A stretch of 64,000 nt of DNA, from assembly GCA_030424865.1 (NCBI GenBank), contig JAUHVR010000006.1:155837-219836 (forward strand), read 5' to 3'. The notes under the pieces were generated by a model, which was given only the letters and a program-made list of their open reading frames with translations, did not search any database and was not told the origin of the DNA. Of this stretch, positions 26,987-37,167 are shown piece by piece. Each line of letters begins with the position of its first letter. Position 1 is the stretch's first letter. The position numbers and the translations under genes are program-made. The DNA is from Alphaproteobacteria bacterium. Its GTDB lineage: Bacteria; Pseudomonadota; Alphaproteobacteria; Rhodobacterales; Rhodobacteraceae.

Positions 26987-27474
26987 GAGGGCAGATCAGA
27001 GGCTGCAAGGATCAGCCGGTCCACGATCTGATCGGCCAGCAGCACCATCAACCGTTCATGCGCATCCCGTTCGGCGGCCAGCGTCGCAACGGTGGTGCCG
27101 GTGGCCGAATAGGCGGTGAACCCGGTGGTCGAGCCATCGGTCAGCACCGCGCCGGTGCCCGTGTCCTTCAGCGTGTAAGAGGCATCTCCCACAAGGTGAT
27201 AGCGCGTCGTCTGCCCATCCGCCGTGGTGCCAAGCGCGTTTTCGGTGGTGCTCAGCACCACATCCAGCATGAACCGCCCGGAACCCGCATGGCCAAACCG
27301 CTCTTCCAACCGCTGGTTCAGCAGGAACTGATTGCGGTCTGCCGGCTCGGCCAACTCGATCTGGCCCTGAAAGGCCTGCGCACCGCCTTGCGGGCCATAG
27401 GCGGGTGTGAACCCGCAAGCCCCCAACGCCGCCACAGCGCCCATCAGGAAAAAACGTCGGTCAGACGACCACAT
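26983..27474 (-). CDS. lptE: LPS-assembly lipoprotein LptE
   Basis: 163-aa outer-membrane lipoprotein that plugs LptD during LPS export. A short signal ends at a lipobox (ALGAC, Cys20) followed by GFTPAYG, the usual LptE start after the lipid anchor. It overlaps the leuS 3' end by 14 nt and holA by 4 nt, so it is translated from the leuS message. Confidence 0.9.
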   Translation of the reverse strand: MWSSDRRFFLMGAVAALGACGFTPAYGPQGGAQAFQGQIELAEPADRNQFLLNQRLEERFGHAGSGRFMLDVVLSTTENALGTTADGQTTRYHLVGDASYTLKDTGTGAVLTDGSTTGFTAYSATGTTVATLAAERDAHERLMVLLADQIVDRLILAASDLPS

Positions 27475-30016
27475 TCACGATCCGCCCCGGTACCACGATC
27501 ACCTTTTTCGGTGTCGCACCGTCCAGCGCCCGCTGCACGGCTTCATGGGCCAGAGCTTGCCGCTCAACCTCAGCCTTGTCGAGGTCTTTTACCACCGTGA
27601 TCTCGCCGCGCCGCTTGCCGTTGATCTGGATCGGCAAGGTTACGCTGTCTTCGACCAGCATTTTCTCGTCCGCGACCGGCCAGGGCGCATTGGCGATCAG
27701 CCCTTCACCGCCCAGCAGCGCCCAGACTTCCTCGGCCAGGTGTGGCGTCATCGGCGACATCAGATGCACCAGCGTCTTGACCGCCTCGCGCTTGGCCGCG
27801 CTGCCCGCCTTGGACTTGGCGACCGTGTTGGTGAAGGCATACAGCTTGGCGATCGAGGCGTTGAAGCCAAAGCTTTCCACGCCCTGCGTGACCTCGAAGA
27901 TTGCCTTGTGCATCTCTTTCAGCAGCGCATCGTCGTGGTCGTTCGCCGGAGTGTCGCCCTCGGCCGCTTCCGCCGCGATGCGATAGACGCGGGCAAGGTG
28001 CTTGCTGGCGGCCTCGGCGCCCGAGGCTGTCCATTCGACGTCCCGCTCGGGCGGGCTGTCGGACAGCACAAACCAGCGCGCCGTGTCCGCGCCGTATTGC
28101 GCGATGATGTGCATCGGGTCGACGACGTTGTTCTTGGACTTCGACATCTTGGCCGACGGAACGATGGTGACCTCGGTCCCGTCTTTCAGAAAGCCTTTGC
28201 CGTCCTTCAGTTCGACATCCTCGGGGTAGTGATAGACCGGGCGGCCATCGTCCCCTGTCGTCTGGAAGATCGCATGGGTCACCATGCCCTGCGTAAACAG
28301 AGCGTTGAACGGCTCGGCCGCCGTTTCGGGCAGGTGGCCGGTCTTGATCATCCCGCGGGCAAAGAAGCGCGAATAGAGCAGGTGCAGGATCGCGTGTTCA
28401 ATGCCGCCGATGTACTGGTCGACGTTCATCCAGTACTCGGCCTCGGCGGCCTCGGTCGGCGTCTCGGCGCGGGGCGCAGTGAAGCGGGCGAAGTACCACG
28501 AGCTGTCCACAAAGGTGTCCATCGTGTCGGTTTCGCGCTTGGCAGGTTTGCCGCACTTGGGGCAGGCGCAGTCGCGCCATGTCGGGTGCCGGTCCAGCGG
28601 GTTGCCGGGGATCGAGATGTCGATGTCCTCGGGCAGGACAACCGGCAGGTTCTCTTTCTTTTCGGGCACAACGCCGCAATCATCACAATGCACCACCGGG
28701 ATCGGGCAGCCCCAATAGCGCTGGCGGCTGAGACCCCAGTCGCGCAGCCGGAATTTCTCCACGCCCTCGCCAAGGCCCTTGGCCTCCATCCAGTCGATGG
28801 TGGTATCGACGGCCTCTTGACCCGTGGCTACTTCGAGACCTGCGAAGTGGTTGAGCCACTTCACCTTTTCGGTCTTGAGCGGGACAAAGGCCTCGTTCTC
28901 GACGGGCGTGCCGTTTTCAAGGGCAAGGAAGGTGTCGATGACCGGCAGGTCGTACTTGCGGCAGAAATCCAGATCGCGCTGGTCATGCGCGGGGCAGGCA
29001 AAGATCGCGCCGGTGCCATAGTCCATCAGGATGAAGTTCGCGACCCAAACCGGGATCTCCCAGCTGGGATCAAGCGGGTGTTTGACCTTGAGACCGGTGT
29101 CAAAGCCCAGCTTCTCGGCCTTTTCCAGCGCCTCTTCGGTGGTGCCGCCCTTACGCATCTCGGCCACGGCGGCGGCGAGATCGGGGTTGTCCGCCTCCAG
29201 CGCCTTGGTCAGCGGATGGTCGGGCGAGAGGCCCAGGAAGGATGCGCCCATCAGTGTGTCGGGGCGGGTGGTGTAGACCTCGATCTTGTCGTGGCCGTGG
29301 GTTTCCTCGGTCAGCTCCCAGGCGAATTGCAGGCCGCGCGACTTTCCGATCCAGTTCTGCTGCATCAGCTTGACCTTGGCGGGCCACTCATCCAGGCCGT
29401 CGATGGCGTCGAGCAACTCGCCCGCCATGTCGGAAATCTTGAAGAACCACTGCGTCAGCTCGCGCCGTTCAACATCTGCACCCGAGCGCCAGCCCTTGCC
29501 GTCGATCACCTGCTCGTTGGCCAGAACGGTCATGTCGACCGGGTCCCAGTTCACCACGGCGTTCTTTCGATAGACGAGGCCGGCATCGAGGAAGTCGAGG
29601 AAGAGCGCCTGCTGCTGGCCGTAGTATTCCGGGTCGCACGTGGCGAACATCCGTGACCAGTCAAGGCCGAAGCCAAGGGGCTTCATCTGTTCGACCATCG
29701 TGTCGATGTTGTCGTAGGTCCAGGTCTTGGGACGGCCGCCCGATTTCATCGCGGCGTTTTCGGCGGGCATGCCGAACGCGTCAAAGCCCATGGGGTGCAG
29801 CACGTTGTGCCCGGTCGACAGCTTGTAGCGCGCGATGACGTCACCCATGGTGTAGTTGCGCACATGGCCGATGTGGATGCGGCCCGAGGGGTAGGGGAAC
29901 ATCTCGAGCACATAGTACTTGGGCTTGTCGCCGTCGCGGGTGGCGCGGAAGGTCTGCGCCTCGTCCCAGGCGGCCTGCCATTTGGGCTCGATCACAGAGG
30001 GGTCATAGCGGGACAT
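27461..30016 (-). CDS. leuS: Leucyl-tRNA synthetase
   Basis: Charges tRNA-Leu. The 851-aa length is typical. The class I HIGH motif is present as [11 protein letters not shown] (about residues 46-56), and KMSKS appears in [10 protein letters not shown] near residue 622, with the editing (CP1) domain between them. First gene of leuS-lptE-holA; its upstream region carries two perfect palindromes. Confidence 0.98.
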   Translation of the reverse strand: MSRYDPSVIEPKWQAAWDEAQTFRATRDGDKPKYYVLEMFPYPSGRIHIGHVRNYTMGDVIARYKLSTGHNVLHPMGFDAFGMPAENAAMKSGGRPKTWTYDNIDTMVEQMKPLGFGLDWSRMFATCDPEYYGQQQALFLDFLDAGLVYRKNAVVNWDPVDMTVLANEQVIDGKGWRSGADVERRELTQWFFKISDMAGELLDAIDGLDEWPAKVKLMQQNWIGKSRGLQFAWELTEETHGHDKIEVYTTRPDTLMGASFLGLSPDHPLTKALEADNPDLAAAVAEMRKGGTTEEALEKAEKLGFDTGLKVKHPLDPSWEIPVWVANFILMDYGTGAIFACPAHDQRDLDFCRKYDLPVIDTFLALENGTPVENEAFVPLKTEKVKWLNHFAGLEVATGQEAVDTTIDWMEAKGLGEGVEKFRLRDWGLSRQRYWGCPIPVVHCDDCGVVPEKKENLPVVLPEDIDISIPGNPLDRHPTWRDCACPKCGKPAKRETDTMDTFVDSSWYFARFTAPRAETPTEAAEAEYWMNVDQYIGGIEHAILHLLYSRFFARGMIKTGHLPETAAEPFNALFTQGMVTHAIFQTTGDDGRPVYHYPEDVELKDGKGFLKDGTEVTIVPSAKMSKSKNNVVDPMHIIAQYGADTARWFVLSDSPPERDVEWTASGAEAASKHLARVYRIAAEAAEGDTPANDHDDALLKEMHKAIFEVTQGVESFGFNASIAKLYAFTNTVAKSKAGSAAKREAVKTLVHLMSPMTPHLAEEVWALLGGEGLIANAPWPVADEKMLVEDSVTLPIQINGKRRGEITVVKDLDKAEVERQALAHEAVQRALDGATPKKVIVVPGRIVNVVV

Positions 30017-30090
30017 GGATGTTCCTTGCAGGCAACGTCAATCGGTATCGCCCGGCGTGATAAGGGGCGCGCGGTCCGACGTCCAGTGCA

Positions 30091-30153
30091 ACCGGAATTT
30101 TTCAAAAATTCCGGTCCGTTTTCCGTCACGGAAAACGGCGCCCGAAAACGGAC
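30091..30153. repeat. Two perfect palindromes with alternative pairing upstream of leuS
   Basis: Palindrome A is 12-bp arms around one base (30091-30115, ACCGGAATTTTT/AAAAATTCCGGT). Palindrome B is CCGTTTTCCG/CGGAAAACGG (30116-30125 with 30129-30138). The sequence GTCCGTTTTC (30114-30123) can pair instead with GAAAACGGAC (30144-30153), so B and the longer stem are mutually exclusive. They lie in the 140-bp gap between the enoyl-CoA hydratase stop and the leuS start. The function could be processing, termination or attenuation, or they may be dispersed repeats. Confidence 0.55.
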
Positions 30154-30156
30154 GCT

Positions 30157-30762
30157 TCAGAACAGCGACTTGATCCCGCGCACATGGGGCAGATCGGCCT
30201 CCAGCGTATCCTTCGCCAGGATACGCGCCGTGTCCATCAGTGCCGCGGGTTCGGCGATCCGATCGACCAGCCCCCAGACCAGCGCCTCTTCCGACCCGAT
30301 CTTCTGACCACCCATCAGCATCAGGCGCGCCCGCGACGGTCCGGCAATGGCGGCCAGACGTTTGGGATCAGAGGGCTGCGGCAGGAACCCAAGCTGCATC
30401 ACCGGGTAAAAGAACTTGGTACTGGGCACACAGACCCGCAGGTCGCAGGCCAGCACCATGCCCAGCGCCCCACCGGCGCAGGTCCCGTTCAGGGCGGCGA
30501 TGCTCAGCCCCTGGAACCGGGCGATGGCCCCCGACAGCCGTTCCCACATCGGGCTGGTGGCCAGACCGGCCCGCGCGGCGTCCAGGTCGGCGCCGGCGCA
30601 AAAGACCGAGCCTTCGCCCGTCAGCACAATCACCTTCTGATCACGCGATTCCTCGACCGCGATGCAAAGCGCCTCGAGCATGTCCGCCGTCAGGGCATTG
30701 GCCTTTTCCGGCCGCCCAAGCGTGATCAGCGTCAACCCGTCTTCATGTGAAACCCAAATCAT
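30157..30762 (-). CDS. Enoyl-CoA hydratase/isomerase family protein
   Basis: 201-aa crotonase-fold protein, shorter than the usual 255-265 aa. The CoA-binding and oxyanion segments are present (VFCAGADLDAARAG and ALNGTCAGGALGMVLACDLRV), but the C-terminal helices are abbreviated. Catalytic specificity cannot be told. Its start overlaps the end of the SDR gene by 4 nt, so the two form a pair, probably in acyl-CoA metabolism. Confidence 0.88.
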   Translation of the reverse strand: MIWVSHEDGLTLITLGRPEKANALTADMLEALCIAVEESRDQKVIVLTGEGSVFCAGADLDAARAGLATSPMWERLSGAIARFQGLSIAALNGTCAGGALGMVLACDLRVCVPSTKFFYPVMQLGFLPQPSDPKRLAAIAGPSRARLMLMGGQKIGSEEALVWGLVDRIAEPAALMDTARILAKDTLEADLPHVRGIKSLF

Positions 30763-31508
30763 GTCAGCCCAACCTTCTGGCGTATTTCCTCATCGCGAAG
30801 CGATACTTCCGCTCCAAGCCAGGCATCCGCCTCGGCCCCACACATCCACAAAAGCGTCTTGGCCACCCATTCGGGGGGAATGTGCGCCTCCCAATCCAAT
30901 TGGCTGACCGGGTTGACGCCGCTGGCCTTGATCTCGCGCTGCATCTCGGTGGCCACCGTCCCGGGCGACAGGCTGATGGCGCGGATACCCCGGTCGCGGG
31001 CCTCTTTGTCGGCCATGCGGGTCAGCATCAAGGCCCCAGCCTTTGAAGAACAGTAATGCGACCAGGCCTCGACCGGGCCATGGGCAGCACCTGAGCCGAT
31101 GGTCAGGATGGTCCCGCCTCCGGCCTCGATCATCTCGGGCAGTGCGGCGCGCATGCCGTGGAACACACCCTTCAGGTTGATGTCGATCACCTGGCCCCAG
31201 GCATCCGGATCGGCATCAGACAGATGTGCGATCGGTTCGATCACCCCGGCGTTGTTGATCAGCACGTCCACCCGGCCAAAGGCGGTGATACAGTTCTGTA
31301 CCGCCTGAGCCATTTCCCAATAGCGGCTTACGTCACAGGGGATGGCCACGGCCTTTTCGCCAAGCTCGCCCGCGAGGTCGGCAATCGCGTCGCCACCCCG
31401 CGCAACCAGCGCCACGTTCGCCCCCGAATCGGCAAAAACCCGCGCAGCGGCTGCGCCGATACCCCGGCTAGCTCCGGTAATCATGACTGTCTTGCCGGTC
31501 ATATCCAT
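30759..31508 (-). CDS. Short-chain dehydrogenase/reductase
   Basis: 249-aa NAD(P)-dependent oxidoreductase. It has the cofactor motif TGASRGIG (residues 10-17), the NNAG motif, and the catalytic Ser-Tyr-Lys (TIGSGAAHG, then YCSSK). The ATG at 31508 gives MDMTGKTVMITG; an upstream frame extends to 31652 without similarity. Translationally coupled to the enoyl-CoA hydratase. The substrate is unknown. Confidence 0.92.
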   Translation of the reverse strand: MDMTGKTVMITGASRGIGAAAARVFADSGANVALVARGGDAIADLAGELGEKAVAIPCDVSRYWEMAQAVQNCITAFGRVDVLINNAGVIEPIAHLSDADPDAWGQVIDINLKGVFHGMRAALPEMIEAGGGTILTIGSGAAHGPVEAWSHYCSSKAGALMLTRMADKEARDRGIRAISLSPGTVATEMQREIKASGVNPVSQLDWEAHIPPEWVAKTLLWMCGAEADAWLGAEVSLRDEEIRQKVGLT

Positions 31509-31635
31509 GAGAAGATCCCCAAGTATCCTGCAACTCTTGGTAATCGCTGCACAACCGTTGGTCCAGTACCCTTGACCGATCGCAGGATGAAGCGGAAGCT
31601 GTGGCTGTAGAATTGATAAAGGAAGGGGGTGCCAC

Positions 31636-33159
31636 ATGGCGCTTAGGAACAAGTTATTTGGAGGAGCCGCACTGACGGCGCTGTGTTTTGCGCAGGGCGC
31701 GGCTGCGGATGTGACACCGCAACAGGTCTGGGACGACCTCGAAGCCTACATGATCAGCTTCGGCTACTCGGTCACGGCAACTCAGGCTGCGGACGGTAAT
31801 GACCTGGTCATTCAGGACATGGATTTCTCGATGGCCCTGCCCGAGGGCGAAGGCGACGTGAGCTTTGGTGCCTCGGACCTGCGTCTGATCGATCGCGGCG
31901 ACGGCACCGTAGAGATGCGCTTCCCCGAAGTGATGCCGATGGACATTCGCATCGTCGACGGCGAAGAGGTCGACATCGGAATCGACTACATCCAGTCGAA
32001 CCTGTCCCTTATCGTGTCGGGTGAGCCCGGAAACCTGCTGTACACCTACAGCGCCGACAGCCTTGAACTTGCCCTGGCCGAGCTTTCGGTGGATGGCGAG
32101 GTGATCTCGTCCGAGTTCGCGAGCTTCAGCGTTCAGATGAATAATGTCGACGGCACGTCGTCGATTGCGGTGCAGGACGGACGGGACATCAGCCAGACCA
32201 TGGGCATCGGTTCGCTGACCTACGATTTCAACTTCAGTGACCCTGACGGTGGCGAAGACGCCGGGTGGTTCCAGGGGTCGATGTCGGGCCTGGAATTCTC
32301 GGGCGATCTTTTCGTGCCCGATGGGATGGATCCGCAGGATCCGGTCGCGATGGTGACGGCCGGGTTCGCGATGGACGGCGCATTCTCGCATACGGGTGGC
32401 GGCATGCGCTTCGAAGTGACCGAGTTTTCCGGCACCACCAACGGGGCGACCTCGTCGACCGGCGGTAGTCTGGAGATTGCCATGGGCACCAACGGCCTGA
32501 CCTATGCCGTGGGTGGCACCGGAGTGACACTTGACCTGAGCGGACCTGAAATCCCGCTGCCGGTTTCGGCGTCTATGGAGGAAACCTCGTTCAACCTGAC
32601 CATGCCTCTGATGGCGGCTGACATCGAACAGGATTTTGCCTTTGGCGTGACGCTGGGCGGGTTCTCGATGGCTGACATGCTGTGGGGCATCTTCGATCCG
32701 GGATCGATCCTGCCGCGCGATCCGGCCACCATCGCCTTTGACATAACCGGCAAGGCCAAGCTCTTCTACAACCTGATGGACGAAGAAGCGATGATGGAAA
32801 TCGGCATGTCCGACGAACTGCCGGGCGAGCTGAACGCGCTGACCATCAATGGTCTGACGGTATCGGCCGTTGGCGCAGAGTTGACCGGCAGCGGCGACTT
32901 CACCTTTGACAACACCGATCTGGAGACCTTTGACGGGCTTCCGCGTCCGATCGGCTCGGTCAATCTGAACGTCGCGGGCGCAAACGCCCTGATCGACAAC
33001 CTGATCCGCATGGGCCTGCTGGCCGAAGAGGATGCCATGGGCGCACGTTTCATGCTGAGCATGTTCACCGTGCCGGGCGAAGGCGACGACAGAAATGTCT
33101 CGACCATCGAGTTCAACGAACAGGGCCACATTTTGGCCAATGGTCAGCGCCTGCAGTAA
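31636..33159 (+). CDS. DUF2125 secreted protein
   Basis: 507-aa envelope protein. A signal peptide (residues 1-24, ending AAA) is followed by a long beta-rich, acidic region rich in Asp, Gly and Met, the DUF2125 type. Function unknown. A GGAAGGGGG ribosome site precedes the ATG. Monocistronic, with a clear terminator 21 bp after the stop. Confidence 0.88.
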   Translation: MALRNKLFGGAALTALCFAQGAAADVTPQQVWDDLEAYMISFGYSVTATQAADGNDLVIQDMDFSMALPEGEGDVSFGASDLRLIDRGDGTVEMRFPEVMPMDIRIVDGEEVDIGIDYIQSNLSLIVSGEPGNLLYTYSADSLELALAELSVDGEVISSEFASFSVQMNNVDGTSSIAVQDGRDISQTMGIGSLTYDFNFSDPDGGEDAGWFQGSMSGLEFSGDLFVPDGMDPQDPVAMVTAGFAMDGAFSHTGGGMRFEVTEFSGTTNGATSSTGGSLEIAMGTNGLTYAVGGTGVTLDLSGPEIPLPVSASMEETSFNLTMPLMAADIEQDFAFGVTLGGFSMADMLWGIFDPGSILPRDPATIAFDITGKAKLFYNLMDEEAMMEIGMSDELPGELNALTINGLTVSAVGAELTGSGDFTFDNTDLETFDGLPRPIGSVNLNVAGANALIDNLIRMGLLAEEDAMGARFMLSMFTVPGEGDDRNVSTIEFNEQGHILANGQRLQ

Positions 33160-33180
33160 GGCCTGCGAAATTTTGGGAAA

Positions 33181-33205
33181 GGGCGCCCTCTGCGGCGCCC
33201 TTTTT
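33181..33205 (+). terminator. Rho-independent terminator of the DUF2125 gene
   Basis: Perfect 7-bp stem GGGCGCC/GGCGCCC (33181-33187 with 33194-33200), 6-nt loop, followed by TTTTT. It abuts the 3' end of the convergent hydroxylase gene. Confidence 0.9.
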
Positions 33206-34422
33206 CATGCCCGCATCAGGTCGGGCAGATCTCCGTTCAGCCCGGCCGCTTCGCGGATAAAGGCGCGGCGCAGGCCGGGCAGCCGGTTCACGGCGGCCAT
33301 GCCAAGGTCGCGCCCCATGCGCAGCAGTGGATTGTCGTTGGAATAAAGCCGGTTGAACAGATCGGTGCCCGCCGCCAGGGTTGCCGTATCGAACCGCCGC
33401 CATTCGGCATAGCGCCCCAGCACCTGCGGGGACGCGATGTCCTCGCCCCGCCGTGCGGCGTGGTGCCAGACATGGGCCAGCGCCGCGATGTCGCGCAGGC
33501 CCGCGTTCAGTCCCTGACCCGCAATCGGATGCATCCCATGGGCCGCATCGCCGACCAGCGCCAGCCGGTCCGCGGTCCAGCTGTTGGCCAGCGTCAGACC
33601 CAGCGGATAGGTGAAACGTTCGCCCGCAAGGCTGATTTCGCCAAGGAAATCCCCGAACCGGGGGCGCAGCACCTGCAGATACTTTTCGTCCGACAACGCG
33701 TTGATCTCTTGTGCAAAGCCCTCGCGTTCGCTCCAGACGATCGAGCTGCGGTTGCCGGTCAGCGGCAGGATCGCCAGCGGACCCGGCGGCATGAAGAATT
33801 GATGCGCCACGCCATTGTGCGGCAGTTCGTGCGCGATGGCGCAGACCAGCGCGGTCTGACCATAACCCCAGCCGGTGCGCGTGATCCCCGCCCGCTGAGC
33901 CGTTCCGCTGCTGCGCCCATCGGCCCCGATCAGCACCCGCGCGGACAGCCCGCGGCCGTCCTCAAGCGTCACCGTCGCGCCCTGTGGCAAGACCTCTTGC
34001 CCCGCGATCCGGGTGCCCGACAACAGGGTGACACGCGCCTCTGCCTCAACAGCAGACAACAAGGCGCGCCGCAGGTAGCGGTCTTCGACCATAAAGCCCA
34101 TCGGGCCTTCCTCGATCTCGGCGTGGTCGAAGTGCAGACCCAGAAACACTGCACTGTCACCGACGCGCCCGTCGGTGACCTTGATGTCCAGCATCGGCTG
34201 GGCGTCCGCCCTCAGCGCCTCCCACAGCCCCAGCCGCGCCAGCATCCGCTGCGAGGCCAGCGCCAGCGCATAGGCGCGCCCGTCAAAGTTGGTGGCCCGC
34301 GCGGCGGCTTCGGGCAGGGCGTCAACCACGGTGCTGCTCAGCCCGGCTTGGGCGGCGGCCAGGGCCAGGGTCAGGCCGTTCAGCCCACCCCCGGCGATCA
34401 GGATATCGCTGTCATGTTCCAT
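33205..34422 (-). CDS. UbiH/UbiF-family FAD-dependent hydroxylase
   Basis: 405-aa monooxygenase of ubiquinone ring hydroxylation. FAD-binding motif ILIAGGGLNGLTLALAAAQAG at the start, the DG motif in LIGADGRSSG, and the second FAD motif LVGDAAHGMHPIAGQGLNAG are all present. Which ring position it hydroxylates cannot be told. The ATG at 34422 gives the normal N-terminus; the frame is open far upstream (to 35313) antisense to the amidase. Divergent from the amidase gene. Confidence 0.92.
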   Translation of the reverse strand: MEHDSDILIAGGGLNGLTLALAAAQAGLSSTVVDALPEAAARATNFDGRAYALALASQRMLARLGLWEALRADAQPMLDIKVTDGRVGDSAVFLGLHFDHAEIEEGPMGFMVEDRYLRRALLSAVEAEARVTLLSGTRIAGQEVLPQGATVTLEDGRGLSARVLIGADGRSSGTAQRAGITRTGWGYGQTALVCAIAHELPHNGVAHQFFMPPGPLAILPLTGNRSSIVWSEREGFAQEINALSDEKYLQVLRPRFGDFLGEISLAGERFTYPLGLTLANSWTADRLALVGDAAHGMHPIAGQGLNAGLRDIAALAHVWHHAARRGEDIASPQVLGRYAEWRRFDTATLAAGTDLFNRLYSNDNPLLRMGRDLGMAAVNRLPGLRRAFIREAAGLNGDLPDLMRA

Positions 34423-34503
34423 GCCCCGAACTATGGCGCGCGGCGCGGGATTGTCCATGCGCTGCCATGCCGCTAGGGTCGCGGAAAAGCGAGGGTGACG
34501 GGC

Positions 34504-35835
34504 ATGGACAGCTGGACAAACATGAGCGCGGCGGATCTGGGGCGCGGGATCGGCCGGGGCGAGATTGATCCGGTTGCATTGACCCGGCATTTCCTGGACC
34601 GGATCGCGGCGCACCCGGACCGGGACCGCATCTACTCCGTCGTCACCGCCGAACGCGCCCTGGCCGAGGCGCAGGCCGCGGCGGTCCGCGCGCAGGCGGG
34701 CGCACGTCTGTCGCCGCTGGATGGCGTACCGATCAGCTGGAAAGACCTTTTTGACAGCGCCGGAACCGCGACCGAGGCGGGATCGGCCCTGCTGGCGGGC
34801 CGGGTGCCCGATGCGGACGCCGAGGTGCTGCGCACCGCCACGGCCATGGGTCTGGTGTGCCTGGGCAAAACCCATATGTCGGAACTGGCCTTTTCCGGGC
34901 TTGGCCTGAACCCTGTCACTGCCACCTCGCCCAACGTCAACGACCCCGAGGCCGTGCCGGGCGGTTCGTCCTCGGGCGCGGCGGCCTCGGTCGCATTTGG
35001 CCTCGCCGCGGCGGCGATTGGCAGTGACACTGGCGGTTCGGTGCGCATCCCCTCGGCCTGGAACGACCTTGTGGGGTTGAAAACCACCGCTGGCCGGATC
35101 TCTTTGCAGGGCGTTGTGCCGCTGGCGGCGCGGTTCGATACGGTCGGGCCGCTTTGCCGCACCGTCGAGGATGCGGCGCTGTTGCTGGCCGCGCTGGAAG
35201 GGCAGAACGCCATCGATCTGAACGGGGTCGAGGACCTGGAAGGTCGCCGCTTTGCCGTCCTGAAAACCGTCGCGGGCGAGGACGTGCGCGATGCGCCCCG
35301 CGCCGCCTTTCAATCCGCCGTAGAACGCCTGCAGAACGCCGGCGCCAGTGTCGAGACCTTTGAATTCCCCGCATTGTCAGAAGCTTACGCTGTCGCGGGC
35401 CCCCTGTTCCCGGGCGAGGCCTATGGCACCTGGCGCGACGTGATCGAGGCCGCGCCGGACAAGATGTTCCCGCGCATCCTGGACCGCTTTCGCGCAGGTA
35501 TGGATTTTTCGGCCCCCGATTTCGTCGCGGCCTGGCTGAAGATCGACGCGATCCGCGCCGACTGGGCCAGGGCGACCGCCGGGTTTGACGCGGTGCTGTG
35601 CGCGACCTCGCCGATCCTGCCACCCAATGTCGAACGGCTGCTGAGTGATGACGATTACTATGTCACCGAGAACCTGATGGCCCTGCGCAACACCCGCGTC
35701 GGCAACCTGATGGGCACCTCGGCGATCACCCTTCCGACCGGCGTGCCGTCCTGCGGCATTCAGCTCATCGGCCCCGCGATGGGGGAAGAGGCCTTGCTGC
35801 GGCTGGCCATTGCTGCCGAACAGGCGCTGTCCTGA
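34504..35835 (+). CDS. Amidase (amidase-signature family)
   Basis: 443-aa hydrolase. The Ser-cisSer-Lys triad is visible: Lys80 in SWKDLFD, the GGSSSG serine, and nucleophile Ser179 in GSDTGGSVRIP. The ATG at 34504 has GAGGG eight bases upstream and is preferred to the GTG at 34495. There are no GatB/GatC genes nearby, and the sequence lacks features specific to GatA, so it is probably a free-standing amide hydrolase of unknown substrate. Confidence 0.9.
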   Translation: MDSWTNMSAADLGRGIGRGEIDPVALTRHFLDRIAAHPDRDRIYSVVTAERALAEAQAAAVRAQAGARLSPLDGVPISWKDLFDSAGTATEAGSALLAGRVPDADAEVLRTATAMGLVCLGKTHMSELAFSGLGLNPVTATSPNVNDPEAVPGGSSSGAAASVAFGLAAAAIGSDTGGSVRIPSAWNDLVGLKTTAGRISLQGVVPLAARFDTVGPLCRTVEDAALLLAALEGQNAIDLNGVEDLEGRRFAVLKTVAGEDVRDAPRAAFQSAVERLQNAGASVETFEFPALSEAYAVAGPLFPGEAYGTWRDVIEAAPDKMFPRILDRFRAGMDFSAPDFVAAWLKIDAIRADWARATAGFDAVLCATSPILPPNVERLLSDDDYYVTENLMALRNTRVGNLMGTSAITLPTGVPSCGIQLIGPAMGEEALLRLAIAAEQALS

Positions 35836-35974
35836 GCCGCGTCAAAGCGCGGTTTTTCGGCCACAGGCCCCTGACACCACGCCTAAATTCTGGACGGGCG
35901 GCGGGGTTTTGCCTATCCTGATCCCAACGCCGGGCGAAAATGATCCGGCATGAGGCAGTACAGAGCAGTTTTCG

Positions 35975-37153
35975 ATGTTCCCAGAACGGTTTGCGAACCT
36001 TCCGGCCTATGCGTTCCCGCGTTTGCGCGCCCTATTGGACGTGCACGAACCCGGCGGCGAGGTCGTGCACATGACCATCGGCGAGCCAAAGCATGCCTTT
36101 CCCGACTGGGTCAGCGACGTGATCGCGCGCGAGGCCGCGGGTTTCGGGAAGTACCCGCCCAACGACGGCAGCCCCGAGTTGCGCAAGTCGATCACCGATT
36201 GGCTGGGTCTGCGTTACGGGCTGGACATGAACCCCGACACGCAGGTCATGGCGCTGAACGGCACGCGCGAGGGGCTGTACAACGCCGCGATGGCGCTGTG
36301 CCCCGAGACCAAGAATGGTGCGAAACCCGTCATCCTGACGCCGAACCCGTTCTATCAGGTCTACATGATCGCCGCGATCTCCGTCGGCGCCGATCCGGTC
36401 TTTGTGCCCGCGACGGCCGAGACGGGGCATCTGCCGGACTATGCGGGACTGCCCAAGGATGTTCTGGACCGCACCGCGATGGCCTACATCTGCTCACCGG
36501 CCAATCCCCAAGGGGCTGTGGCGGACCGGGCCTATTGGGAGCAGTTGATCACTCTGGCCGAGCAGCATGATTTCCGCATTCTGGCCGACGAATGCTATTC
36601 CGAGATCTACCGCAACGACCCGCCCCCCGGCGCGCTGCAAGTCGCGCGCGAGATGGGCGCCGATCCTGAACGTGTGGTGATCTTTCACTCGCTCAGCAAA
36701 CGGTCGAACCTGCCCGGGCTGCGCTCGGGCTTTGTTGCGGGTGGGCCGGACAGCCTGAAGCGGATCAAGCAGTTGCGGGCCTATTCCGGCGCGCCGCTGC
36801 CGCTGCCGCTGCAACAGGCCGCGGCGACCGTCTGGGCGGATGAGGCGCATGTGCAGGAAAACCGCAGGCTCTACCGCGAGAAATTCGTGATCGCGGACGA
36901 GATATTCGCCGGAACTCCGGGCTACGCGGGCCCAGAGGCCGGGTTCTTCCTTTGGCTGCCGGTCGCGGATGGTGAGGCGGCGGCCCTGAAACTTTGGCGC
37001 GAAACCGGCGTCCGGGTCCTGCCCGGCGCCTATCTGTCGCGTGACACGGACGCCGGGAACCCCGGCGCAGGCTATATCCGGGTCGCCATGGTGGCCCCAA
37101 AAGACGAGATGCAGCGCGGGCTTATCACGCTTCGCGACTGCCTCTACGCATAA
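35975..37153 (+). CDS. Class I/II aminotransferase (DapC-like)
   Basis: 392-aa PLP enzyme. The PLP lysine is Lys242 in [16 protein letters not shown]; substrate-binding features include [13 protein letters not shown] near the start and [11 protein letters not shown]. The SKRSNLPG motif is typical of the succinyldiaminopimelate aminotransferase (DapC) group, suggesting a role in lysine/diaminopimelate synthesis, though related aspartate aminotransferases cannot be excluded. It lies 14 bp before ftsK. Confidence 0.9.
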   Translation: MFPERFANLPAYAFPRLRALLDVHEPGGEVVHMTIGEPKHAFPDWVSDVIAREAAGFGKYPPNDGSPELRKSITDWLGLRYGLDMNPDTQVMALNGTREGLYNAAMALCPETKNGAKPVILTPNPFYQVYMIAAISVGADPVFVPATAETGHLPDYAGLPKDVLDRTAMAYICSPANPQGAVADRAYWEQLITLAEQHDFRILADECYSEIYRNDPPPGALQVAREMGADPERVVIFHSLSKRSNLPGLRSGFVAGGPDSLKRIKQLRAYSGAPLPLPLQQAAATVWADEAHVQENRRLYREKFVIADEIFAGTPGYAGPEAGFFLWLPVADGEAAALKLWRETGVRVLPGAYLSRDTDAGNPGAGYIRVAMVAPKDEMQRGLITLRDCLYA

Positions 37154-37167
37154 CGAAGGCGAGGCAA

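Noticed and set aside
27407..29656. 749-codon open frame on the plus strand
   Set aside because: Antisense to leuS, whose HIGH and KMSKS motifs prove the minus strand is coding.
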